Part shown: positions 24,166-32,140 of the stretch, in pieces
Layout of the letters: each line of letters begins with the position of its first letter
Numbering within the stretch: position 1 is the stretch's first letter
From: Christiangramia oceanisediminis
Lineage (GTDB): Bacteria; Bacteroidota; Bacteroidia; Flavobacteriales; Flavobacteriaceae
Direction: 5' to 3'
DNA: 64,000 nt
Assembly: GCF_022570735.2 (NCBI RefSeq)
Contig: NZ_JANCNS010000001.1
Span: 1,364,001-1,428,000, forward strand
The notes under the pieces: generated by a model
Told to the model about the DNA's origin: nothing
Seen by the model: only the letters and a program-made list of their open reading frames with translations
Database searches by the model: none
Program-made: the position numbers and the translations under genes

Positions 24166-27100
24166 TCAGGCTTCTACGAGTTTTTGTTCTTTTTTCTGCT
24201 CCTGCTCAGATTTCGGCTTTTTGAACTTTAATTTAGCTCTGTTCACCAGGTAGAACATCACTGGTACCACAACCAGGGTAAGGAAAGTGGCGAATACCAG
24301 TCCGAAGATCACGGTCCAGGCCAGTGGTCCCCAGAAGATCACGTTGTCTCCTCCAATATAGATTGCCGGATCATAATCTGTGATCAGGCCAAAGAAGTCA
24401 ATATTCAGACCTACAGCCAGGGGGATCAATCCCAGTACAGTGGTGATCGCAGTTAGAAGAACCGGCCTTAGCCTGGATTTTCCGCCTGCGACGATCACAT
24501 CAAAATACTGCTTACGCGTTAACATTTCATCCTCTTCCAGGCCTAATTCGATCTTTTTCCGGTCTATAAGTATCTGGGTGTAATCGATCAATACAATCGC
24601 ATTGTTCACCACGATACCCGCGAGGGAAATGATTCCCATCATGGTCATGATGATGATGAAATCCATCTGGAAGATGATAAGACCCAGGAAAACGCCCACC
24701 AGGCTCAGCACCACCGCCATTAAAATAATGATAGGTTTGGATACCGAGTTAAATTGTGCTACAAGTATCAAAAGGATCCCGCCAATTGCGATCAAAAGCG
24801 CTTTTAACAGGAAGTCCATGTTCTTTTGCTGCTCTTCCTGTTCTCCTGTAAAGGAAAGGCTCATGCTTTCCGGAAGATCGTAGCTCTTTAAGGCAGTTTG
24901 GAGCTGCTCCACGATCTGGTTTCCGTTATAGCCCTGCAACACATTCGAATAAATCGTAATTACCTTTTTGAGGTCCTTTCGTTTTATAGAACTGAAGGAG
25001 GAACTAACATTCGTTTCTACCAGTGAAGAAATTGGTACCTGCTTGATCTGGCCGGAATTCTGGTCTCTGAACGTGATAGGCTGATTAAACAGGGCGCTTT
25101 CGTTATACCTGTATTCTTCACCAAAGCGAACGTTCACCTCGTAGTCATCTTCACCTTCCTTATAAGTGGAAACTTCTTCCCCATAGATCGCTCTACGCAG
25201 GGTTTGTCCAACCTGTGAAGTGGAAATACCTAATTGTCCAGCTTTTTTGCGGTCTACCCGAACATCCAACTCGGGTTTGGATTTGTTCACATCTATATTG
25301 AGTTCCTCGATACCCGGGATATTTAGATCATTGATGTAGGAACGAATGTTCTCGGCTTCGGCGAGCATCTGCTCGTAATCTTCACCCTTTATCTCAATAT
25401 TGATCGGGTAACCTGCAGGTGGACCTGCGGCATCTTTTTCAACTATAATCGAAGCTCCGGGGAACTGGCTTACGGCTTCCCGAACTTCACTTAGAACCTG
25501 GGAACTTGGAACACCTCGCCGCTCCTTGAATTCTCTCATGACTATGGTAACCTTACCTTTGTGAGGCATGGCGTTTTGCTGGCCTCCATCGGTTTGAGGG
25601 TTTCCGGCACCTTCACCAACCTGTGAGATCACAGATTCCACCATAAAGTTATAGCCGTCCTCGTCCTTGTACTTTTCAACAACCTCGAAGATCTGCTTTT
25701 CAACTTTTTTAGTGAGCTCATTGGTTTTCTTGATATCGGTACCTTCAGGATATTCGATATAAGTGATCACCTGTTTGGGTTGGTTTTCCGGGAAGAATAA
25801 AACATTTGGCTGAACGAGTCCAACCAGGATAAACGAAACTATCAATAACAGAACGGTTCCGAAGAAAAAGCCGTAAGCCTTTCTTCCACGAAGTGCGAAC
25901 TTCAAAAATCGTTCATAATTAGATTCCAGCTTTTTCAATGCCTTGAACTGGAAATAATCCACAGCCCTTGAAAGAACATATTTATAGAACCACAGCAAAA
26001 TGACGCCTAATAACAGCAGGTTTCCCAGTGCTCTTAAGATTCCCATGGAGATCATATAACCGGCTGTTAGAAGAATAAATCCTATTCCTCCCATAATAAT
26101 ACTGGTCCTGATCATTTTTCTTTTGGAGATGCGTCCTTCTTCGGTCTTCATGAACTGCGAGGTTAACATCGAGTTGATGATGAGGGCCACAAAAAGGGAG
26201 GAGCCCAGGACTATGGAAAGAGTAATCGGGAAGATTACCATGAATTTACCAATCGTACCCGGCCAGAGTCCCAGCGGGAAGAAGGCCATAAGGGTAGTAG
26301 CCGTGGATGCGATAATTGGCCAGGCAATTTCACCCAGCCCCTGTTTTGCCGCCTTGATTCGTGGCATGCCCTGGTCCATAAGGCTATACACGTTCTCTAC
26401 CACCACAATACCGTTATCTACCAGCATCCCCAGCCCCATTACCAGTGCGAACAGCACCATAGTGTTAAGGGTATATCCCAAACTTGACAGGATCACGTAA
26501 GACAGGAACATAGATAACGGAATCGCAAGTCCAACGAACAGGGAGTTCCTGAAACCAAGGAAGAACATCAGTACAAGAACCACCAGGATCACCCCAAAGA
26601 TGATATTGTTCACCAGGTCGTTCACCTGGTTTCGTGTATCTGTAGAAAGATCGTTCGTAAGGCTAATATGAAGGGATTCCGGAAGGTATTCTTCCTGTTC
26701 GGTCTTGATGATCTCCTTGATCATGTCTACCGCTTCGATCATGTTCTTGCCGCTGCGTTTCTTTACATCCAGCATTACAACCGGCTCGCCATATTCTCTT
26801 GCATAAGTGGTTGGATCTTTTTCCTGAAAATTGATGTCTGCAATGTCTTTCAGAAAAATATTTCCACCGTCCTGTTTTACCACTACGTTTTCCAGTTCTT
26901 TAGGATTTTCGATCTCCCCTATGATCCGGATGTTCTTCTGGACTCCGCTGGTAATGATGTTTCCTCCTGAAATGGTTCGGTTTTCAGCGCTAACCGCGTT
27001 GATGATATCCTGGAAACTCACTTTGGAAGCGCTCATTTTGTAGATATCCACTGCAATTTCCACTTCCATTTCTTCAGCTCCGCGAATACTCGCCTCCTTG

Positions 27101-27648
27101 ATCTGCGGAAGCAATTCGATCTTTTCCTGAAGGTATTCGGCATAGTCCTTTAATTGCTGCACCGTATAATCTCCAGTTAGGTTGATGTTCAGGATTGGCT
27201 GCTCTTCTGAAATGTTGAGATCAAAAACGTTTGGTTCAACTTTGGCGCCGTTATCCAGGGTAGGCCAGGTGGTTTCGGCCTTCACCATATCTACCTTATC
27301 CTTGATCTTTTGTTTTGCAACGTCTACATTTATATCTTCCTCGAATTCCACGATCACCAGGGAATAATCCTGCAGGGTGGTGGAAGAGATCTCTCGCACG
27401 CCGCCAACATCATTGAATTCTTCTTCCAAAGGCTCGGTAATGAACTTTTCAACATCCTCTGCCGAGTTACCCGGGTTGATCGAGCTTACGTAAATCTTGG
27501 TTTCGATGATCTCTGGGAATGACTCCCGCGGCATACTGTAATATGATAACAATCCACCAACAAGCAGGATCCCTATGATGACGTAGACCGTCATCTTATT
27601 GTCGATCGCCCAGGAGGAGAGTTTAAATTCTCTATCTATCTTATTCAT
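24166..27648 (-). CDS. RND efflux pump inner-membrane subunit (AcrB/CusA superfamily)
   Basis: A 1160-residue proton-driven transporter with 12 membrane helices in two halves, each followed by a large periplasmic loop. The opening helix (MTVYVIIGILLVGGLLSYY), the conserved TM4 segment GLGMLVDNGIVVVENV with the proton-relay aspartate, and its second-half counterpart GIISLAGIVVNNAIVLID are intact. Sequence between TM6 and TM7 is unusually long. It works with the HlyD and TolC proteins encoded just upstream as a tripartite exporter; no substrate can be inferred. Its ATG overlaps the adaptor stop by 8 bp. Confidence 0.95.
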   Translation of the reverse strand: MNKIDREFKLSSWAIDNKMTVYVIIGILLVGGLLSYYSMPRESFPEIIETKIYVSSINPGNSAEDVEKFITEPLEEEFNDVGGVREISSTTLQDYSLVIVEFEEDINVDVAKQKIKDKVDMVKAETTWPTLDNGAKVEPNVFDLNISEEQPILNINLTGDYTVQQLKDYAEYLQEKIELLPQIKEASIRGAEEMEVEIAVDIYKMSASKVSFQDIINAVSAENRTISGGNIITSGVQKNIRIIGEIENPKELENVVVKQDGGNIFLKDIADINFQEKDPTTYAREYGEPVVMLDVKKRSGKNMIEAVDMIKEIIKTEQEEYLPESLHISLTNDLSTDTRNQVNDLVNNIIFGVILVVLVLMFFLGFRNSLFVGLAIPLSMFLSYVILSSLGYTLNTMVLFALVMGLGMLVDNGIVVVENVYSLMDQGMPRIKAAKQGLGEIAWPIIASTATTLMAFFPLGLWPGTIGKFMVIFPITLSIVLGSSLFVALIINSMLTSQFMKTEEGRISKRKMIRTSIIMGGIGFILLTAGYMISMGILRALGNLLLLGVILLWFYKYVLSRAVDYFQFKALKKLESNYERFLKFALRGRKAYGFFFGTVLLLIVSFILVGLVQPNVLFFPENQPKQVITYIEYPEGTDIKKTNELTKKVEKQIFEVVEKYKDEDGYNFMVESVISQVGEGAGNPQTDGGQQNAMPHKGKVTIVMREFKERRGVPSSQVLSEVREAVSQFPGASIIVEKDAAGPPAGYPINIEIKGEDYEQMLAEAENIRSYINDLNIPGIEELNIDVNKSKPELDVRVDRKKAGQLGISTSQVGQTLRRAIYGEEVSTYKEGEDDYEVNVRFGEEYRYNESALFNQPITFRDQNSGQIKQVPISSLVETNVSSSFSSIKRKDLKKVITIYSNVLQGYNGNQIVEQLQTALKSYDLPESMSLSFTGEQEEQQKNMDFLLKALLIAIGGILLILVAQFNSVSKPIIILMAVVLSLVGVFLGLIIFQMDFIIIMTMMGIISLAGIVVNNAIVLIDYTQILIDRKKIELGLEEDEMLTRKQYFDVIVAGGKSRLRPVLLTAITTVLGLIPLAVGLNIDFFGLITDYDPAIYIGGDNVIFWGPLAWTVIFGLVFATFLTLVVVPVMFYLVNRAKLKFKKPKSEQEQKKEQKLVEA

Positions 27649-28822
27649 TCTCCATTGCTTTTTTGGTTCTCACTTCCTGTCCTTCCCTGAGATTTTTGGC
27701 TCCTTCGGTAATAAGGATATCTCCAGATTCGAGTCCGCTTTTCACTTCGATGGAATCGTCATAAGTATATCCAACTTCTATCACCGCTTTTTCAGCTTCG
27801 CCACCATTTCCAGAATCTTTAGGGTTTAAAATATAAACCAGGCTTTCTCCCAGGGAATTCTTTTGAATGGTATTCTCTGGAATCACGATCGCATTTTCTG
27901 ATGTATAATCGTTCAGCTTTATGGTCGCGATCTGGTTTGGTTTTATTAAGTTCTTTTCGTTGGGGATCTTGACCTCGATCCTGAATGTTCTGTTAGAAGG
28001 ATTGATATTGTTCCCAACAAGGCTAACTTCTCCATCGAATTCCTTTCCTACCGAAGAGATAAGGATTTTCACATCGGTACCTTTCTCGATCTTGCTGAGG
28101 TAGTTTTCAGGAACATCGGCCTCTACATACATATTATCCAGGCTTATCAACCTGAAAAGCATATTTTGTCCCGGGCCAACAACTTCTCCCTGCTCGCTCA
28201 TTACGTCATCTATCACACCGCTAAATGGTGCTTTTACTACCGTTTTCGCCAGCTGGGATTCCAGCCTTTTAACAGAACTCTGCAGGGCTTCATAATTGGT
28301 CCTGGCTTCCAGGTATTGAATTTCAGACCCGATATTCTGGTTCCAGAGACGTTCCTGTTTTTCGAATGTAGTTTTGGCAAGTTGCGCCTGCGCCTGTAAT
28401 TCTGATAGCTGGTTGCGTAAACCTCCGTCATCTATGGTTGCCAGAACCTGTCCTTTAGTAACGCGGTCTCCTTCATCAACCTTCACGCTGGTTAAGATTC
28501 CAGAATATTCCGGGTAGATCACAATGTTCTCATCGGTTGCCACGTTACCCTGAACTTCTGCATAATGCTTAAAAGTGGTTGTATTTAGGGTGTCTACACT
28601 TACAAGGGTGTAATTCCTGTTCTTATCCAGTTTTTTTATGGCCTCATCCAACTGGTCTATTTCTTTTGAAAGCTGGCTTTGTTCGTCGCTAAGCTCAGAC
28701 TTCTTGGCTCTTATCTGGGCAAGATCGCCTGTTTCTATGATATCCTCGATAGATTGGTCCTGCTTGTCTCCACAAGCGATAAAAAGACCAAAAATACCAG
28801 TTAACAGAATTAATTTTTTCAT
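27641..28822 (-). CDS. RND efflux periplasmic adaptor (membrane fusion protein), lipoprotein
   Basis: A 393-residue MFP/HlyD-family adaptor. The start at 28822 is chosen because it gives a perfect lipoprotein signal (MKKLILLTGIFGLFIAC, Cys17); the frame opens 11 codons earlier, inside tolC. Domain order: a helical hairpin (about 35-70 and 115-180) enclosed by a split biotinyl-lipoyl domain (GILTSVKVDEGDRVTKGQ, then VKAPFSGVIDDV), a beta-barrel and a membrane-proximal domain. It links the RND pump to the outer-membrane TolC. It lies 16 bp after the tolC stop and overlaps the pump gene. Confidence 0.93.
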   Translation of the reverse strand: MKKLILLTGIFGLFIACGDKQDQSIEDIIETGDLAQIRAKKSELSDEQSQLSKEIDQLDEAIKKLDKNRNYTLVSVDTLNTTTFKHYAEVQGNVATDENIVIYPEYSGILTSVKVDEGDRVTKGQVLATIDDGGLRNQLSELQAQAQLAKTTFEKQERLWNQNIGSEIQYLEARTNYEALQSSVKRLESQLAKTVVKAPFSGVIDDVMSEQGEVVGPGQNMLFRLISLDNMYVEADVPENYLSKIEKGTDVKILISSVGKEFDGEVSLVGNNINPSNRTFRIEVKIPNEKNLIKPNQIATIKLNDYTSENAIVIPENTIQKNSLGESLVYILNPKDSGNGGEAEKAVIEVGYTYDDSIEVKSGLESGDILITEGAKNLREGQEVRTKKAMENE

Positions 28823-28838
28823 GGGATGTATAGGATAT

Positions 28839-30278
28839 TTAGTTTTCATTGTCATAGGTTCTAGTGTCTAGTAAATTTTCCAATTGGACTTTGGCAGTGA
28901 TCACTTCCAGCATTGCCTGGAGGTAGTTTTGCTGAGCCGAGTATAATTGTCTTTGAGCTTCGTTGAGTTCAAAACTGCTGGCGATCCCTTCGAAGAATTT
29001 GACCTCGTTTTTCTTTTCAATTCGTTCTGCCAGTTCAAGGTTGCGAATGGCATTCTCATAATTCTCAAGGCTGAACTCATATTCGTTCTTGGCCATATTG
29101 ATCTGCCTTTTTACTTCATTCTCGGTACGTTCCAGGTCCAGAAGTGCCTGTTCGTACTCGATCTCTCGTTGCTGGGTGAGTGAGCTTCTCATTCCGCTAC
29201 TGAAAATGGGGATGTTAAGGCTTACCCCAAGAATGGACTGCCCAAAATATTCCTGGTCGTTGTTAAAGAACGTAAAGTCGTCGCTAAAGCCCTGGTAACC
29301 GTAGTTAACGAAACCGCTTAAGGTAGGCAGCGCCTTAGCTTTTTGTAATCTAACCTGGATAGCTGCAGATTCAGCAGTGTTCTTGGCAATGCGGTAATCG
29401 ATGTTCTCTTCGATCGGGATCTGCTTGTTGAGAAGAGACAGGTCGTAATATTGCATGGTGAGTTCGTTGAGTTCTTCTTCCAGCCTTACTTCGGTCTCTA
29501 CCGGGATTCCCAGGCTAAGGTTCAGCATTTCATAAGCGATCTCGCGCATTCTTCGGCTTCGCTGAAGATTATTTTTAAGACCTATGAGGGTGATTTCCAG
29601 CTGCTCCACGTCTTCCTGCTCTGTTAGGCCATTCTCGTAGATCTTTTTAGTGTCTTCATAATTTTTCTCAAGGGCGCTAACATTATTTTCCAGGATTTCA
29701 ACGCTTTCCTCGTTCAGCAACACATTTCCATAAGCGTTGATTACGGCTTCCTTGATTTGAAGGTCGGTCTTGGTCTTCGCATTTTTGGAGATCTGCAGCA
29801 GGGTCTTGACCGATTGGATCCCTACGATATAGGAGCCGTCAAAAATAAGCTGTCTCCAGGTTGCCGTGGCGTTCACACTTTGTTTGGTTCCAAACCTAAC
29901 CGGGATAAAACCTTCGGGTGCGTTTACCGGAACATCATTACGCTGTGCCCCGTCAAAATACTCTTCGACCACATCGATGGTGCTTTGTGTATTATCAAAA
30001 GCAGCGGCTGGTAATAGCGTTACTGGCTGTTGTAAATAATTCTGGTAGTCAACCGCACCATCAATTTGCGGCAATCCCTGTGAGATGATCTCCCATTTTT
30101 GCTGAAGGGATTTATCTACATCTTTTTGGGCTATTTGCGACTGATAATTATTTTCCAGCGCAAACTCTATAGCTTCCCGGAGCGTGAACCGGTAACCCGT
30201 TAAACTGTCTTCCTGGGCAGTAAGGCCTCCAAACGTAAGGCCAAGAAAACTTAATATCAGGAGTGTTCTATTTTTCAT
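28839..30278 (-). CDS. TolC-family outer-membrane efflux protein
   Basis: A 479-residue outer-membrane factor with a signal peptide (1-21, ending LTAQ) and two tandem helical repeats with predicted coiled coils (about 175-265 and 370-470), the pattern of the TolC trimeric barrel and tunnel. The segment AIEFALENNYQSQIAQKDV at about 35-53 is typical of the family start. It completes the tripartite exporter. The ATG overlaps the stop of the TetR gene by 11 bp. Confidence 0.93.
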   Translation of the reverse strand: MKNRTLLILSFLGLTFGGLTAQEDSLTGYRFTLREAIEFALENNYQSQIAQKDVDKSLQQKWEIISQGLPQIDGAVDYQNYLQQPVTLLPAAAFDNTQSTIDVVEEYFDGAQRNDVPVNAPEGFIPVRFGTKQSVNATATWRQLIFDGSYIVGIQSVKTLLQISKNAKTKTDLQIKEAVINAYGNVLLNEESVEILENNVSALEKNYEDTKKIYENGLTEQEDVEQLEITLIGLKNNLQRSRRMREIAYEMLNLSLGIPVETEVRLEEELNELTMQYYDLSLLNKQIPIEENIDYRIAKNTAESAAIQVRLQKAKALPTLSGFVNYGYQGFSDDFTFFNNDQEYFGQSILGVSLNIPIFSSGMRSSLTQQREIEYEQALLDLERTENEVKRQINMAKNEYEFSLENYENAIRNLELAERIEKKNEVKFFEGIASSFELNEAQRQLYSAQQNYLQAMLEVITAKVQLENLLDTRTYDNEN

Positions 30279-30870
30279 TCTGAATGTATTCTTCTAAATT
30301 CTTTAATCCTTTGGGAGTGCAAATGGCGCGTAAGTGATAGTTGAGAAACATATCGGCCAGGTCTTTTTCACTAAAATGTTCCACTGGAAAAATGTTCTTA
30401 TCCTTCACGCCCATCATGCCAACAAAATGAATCCGGCATACAAAGGGGATATTGATGTCTTCCCTGTAATCCCCTGATGCAATACCACGGCTTATATTCT
30501 CTCCTACGCAACTTTGCAATACATTAAACTGCTCATTGATGAGGTTATGGAAAATCTTGGGGTAATACTTTTTTAGCTGAAAATGGGGAGATGTCTTTTC
30601 ACCTTTCAAATGCTGATTGACGAATTTCTTGATCTCGAAATTTTCTACCACCGGATTCAGGTTCTTTTCGATCACCTTGTCGATACCTTTGGAGATGGTA
30701 TCCAGTAAATGGGAGCTCGAAGCCTGAACTAATTTAGACTTGGTCGCAAAATGTGCGTATATGGTTTTTTTGGACATTCCCAGTTTTTCGGCAATATCAT
30801 CCATAGTAACACTCTTGAAACCATAAGTAAGAAACATATCGGTAGATGTTTCCAGGATTTTATCTTTCAC
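30268..30870 (-). CDS. TetR-family transcriptional regulator of the efflux operon
   Basis: A 200-residue repressor with an N-terminal helix-turn-helix (about 20-48: VTMDDIAEKLGMSKKTIYAHFATKSKLV) and a C-terminal ligand/dimer domain with no recognisable ligand. The start codon is GTG (30868-30870). It is first in the TetR-TolC-HlyD-RND operon. A palindrome (30901-30928) covers its -33 element, so it very likely represses the operon itself and is released by a pump substrate; that is inference from position. Confidence 0.9.
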   Translation of the reverse strand: MKDKILETSTDMFLTYGFKSVTMDDIAEKLGMSKKTIYAHFATKSKLVQASSSHLLDTISKGIDKVIEKNLNPVVENFEIKKFVNQHLKGEKTSPHFQLKKYYPKIFHNLINEQFNVLQSCVGENISRGIASGDYREDINIPFVCRIHFVGMMGVKDKNIFPVEHFSEKDLADMFLNYHLRAICTPKGLKNLEEYIQNEK

Positions 30871-30886
30871 TACTTAAAATTTTGCG

Positions 30887-30917
30887 CAAAAATAAGGCGA
30901 GGAAACTTTATAAACAA
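30887..30917 (-). promoter_or_regulatory. Promoter of the efflux operon
   Basis: On the minus strand, TTG (complement of 30915-30917), a 20-bp spacer and TATTTTTG (complement of 30887-30894). Both elements match the Bacteroidota consensus. The predicted start is about 10 nt before the GTG. Confidence 0.7.
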
Positions 30918-30928
30918 AATAAGTTTCC
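30901..30928. promoter_or_regulatory. Candidate TetR operator
   Basis: A 28-bp palindrome with perfect 8-bp half-sites GGAAACTT and AAGTTTCC and 12-bp centre. It overlaps the -33 element of the operon promoter, ideal for repression. It lies just upstream of the TetR gene. Confidence 0.65.
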
Positions 30929-31009
30929 TAAGTTTTAAGTTTATTTAACTTTTGCTTAAAATTTGAAATATTCTCAATTATGGTATTTTAGCTGAAAATT
31001 TTTTGATTC

Positions 31010-31984
31010 ATGCTCTCTATTCCCCAGTACAGACAGGCTATAACTGATTATTTACACGAAAAAGTTCAGGTTAAAGAGCCGGTTAACCTGTATGAGCCTA
31101 TGGTCTATATTCTTGAACAGGGAGGTAAGCGACTAAGGCCGGTGCTGGTTCTAATGGCTACTGAGATCTTCGAATGCGATTATAAAAAGGCCCTGGATGC
31201 TGCACTCGCGATAGAGATATTTCATAATTTTTCACTGGTGCACGATGATATTATGGATGATGCTCCTATACGCAGGGGAAAGGAAACCGTTCATGAAAAA
31301 TGGGATCTTAACACGGGGATACTTTCTGGTGATGCCATGTTAATCAACGCTTATCAGCTCTTTGAAAGTTACGAGGGTGATACCTTTAAGGATCTTTCAA
31401 AACTTTTTACCAGAACGGCGATACAGGTTTGTGAAGGGCAACAGTACGACATCGATTTTGAGACTCGCGATAATGTAAGCATTGACGATTATCTTTTGAT
31501 GATCGAATATAAAACGGCTGTGCTGGTTGGAGCTTCTCTTCAAATGGGTGCGATCGTTGCGGGAACCAGTCAGGAGTGCAGGGATGCTATTTACCAGTAC
31601 GGAAGATTGCTTGGAATTGCATTTCAACTTCAGGATGATTACCTCGATGCTTTTGGTGATCCTGAAACCTTTGGAAAACAGGCAGGTGGTGATATCATTG
31701 AAAATAAGAAAACCTTTTTGTACTTAAAAACCCTGGAGCTTGCCAATCGCAGTGAAGCCCTCCAGCTGGAACATCTTTACAGCATCAACCCTCCCGATAA
31801 TTCTGGAAAAATAGAGGCGGTAAAAGCACTTTTTGAAAGTTGTGGCGCTGCTGAACTTACCAAAAAGGAAATTGAGAACTATACTCGAATAGCCTTTGAG
31901 GTACTGGATAAGATTGAAATTTCTGAAAAGAAAAAAGAGCCCTTACGCAATTTTGGAAAGATGCTCATGGAGCGGCAGGTTTAA
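31010..31984 (+). CDS. Polyprenyl diphosphate synthase
   Basis: A 324-residue trans-isoprenyl diphosphate synthase of class I. First Asp-rich motif HDDIMDDAPIRRG (Asp79, Asp80, Asp83/84) and second QLQDDYLDAFGD (Asp209, Asp210, Asp213) are intact, as is GGKRLRP (38-44). It condenses isopentenyl units for menaquinone side chains or C20-type precursors; the chain length is not determined by eye (residues just before the first motif, FHNFSLV, include two bulky aromatics, consistent with a medium product). Divergent from the tetR operon. The next gene (odhA) is 157 bp away and has its own box. Confidence 0.92.
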   Translation: MLSIPQYRQAITDYLHEKVQVKEPVNLYEPMVYILEQGGKRLRPVLVLMATEIFECDYKKALDAALAIEIFHNFSLVHDDIMDDAPIRRGKETVHEKWDLNTGILSGDAMLINAYQLFESYEGDTFKDLSKLFTRTAIQVCEGQQYDIDFETRDNVSIDDYLLMIEYKTAVLVGASLQMGAIVAGTSQECRDAIYQYGRLLGIAFQLQDDYLDAFGDPETFGKQAGGDIIENKKTFLYLKTLELANRSEALQLEHLYSINPPDNSGKIEAVKALFESCGAAELTKKEIENYTRIAFEVLDKIEISEKKKEPLRNFGKMLMERQV

Positions 31985-32091
31985 GGTTTTAATCAATATT
32001 CCTCGGTTTTTGATCAAAATAGCCTGTTAAAATTCCTATAATCCGATAGATAATTATCATAAAGCTTACAAGCTGTTTTTTTTAAATTCTG

Positions 32092-32099
32092 TATTTTTG
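32092..32099 (+). promoter_or_regulatory. -7 box upstream of odhA
   Basis: TATTTTTG, matching TAnnTTTG, 41 bp before the odhA ATG. No convincing TTG at the proper distance, so only the -7 element is proposed. Confidence 0.45.
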
Positions 32100-32140
32100 C
32101 TAATGTTTTTAAAAACAAAAGAAACATTGGTTTCAATTCT

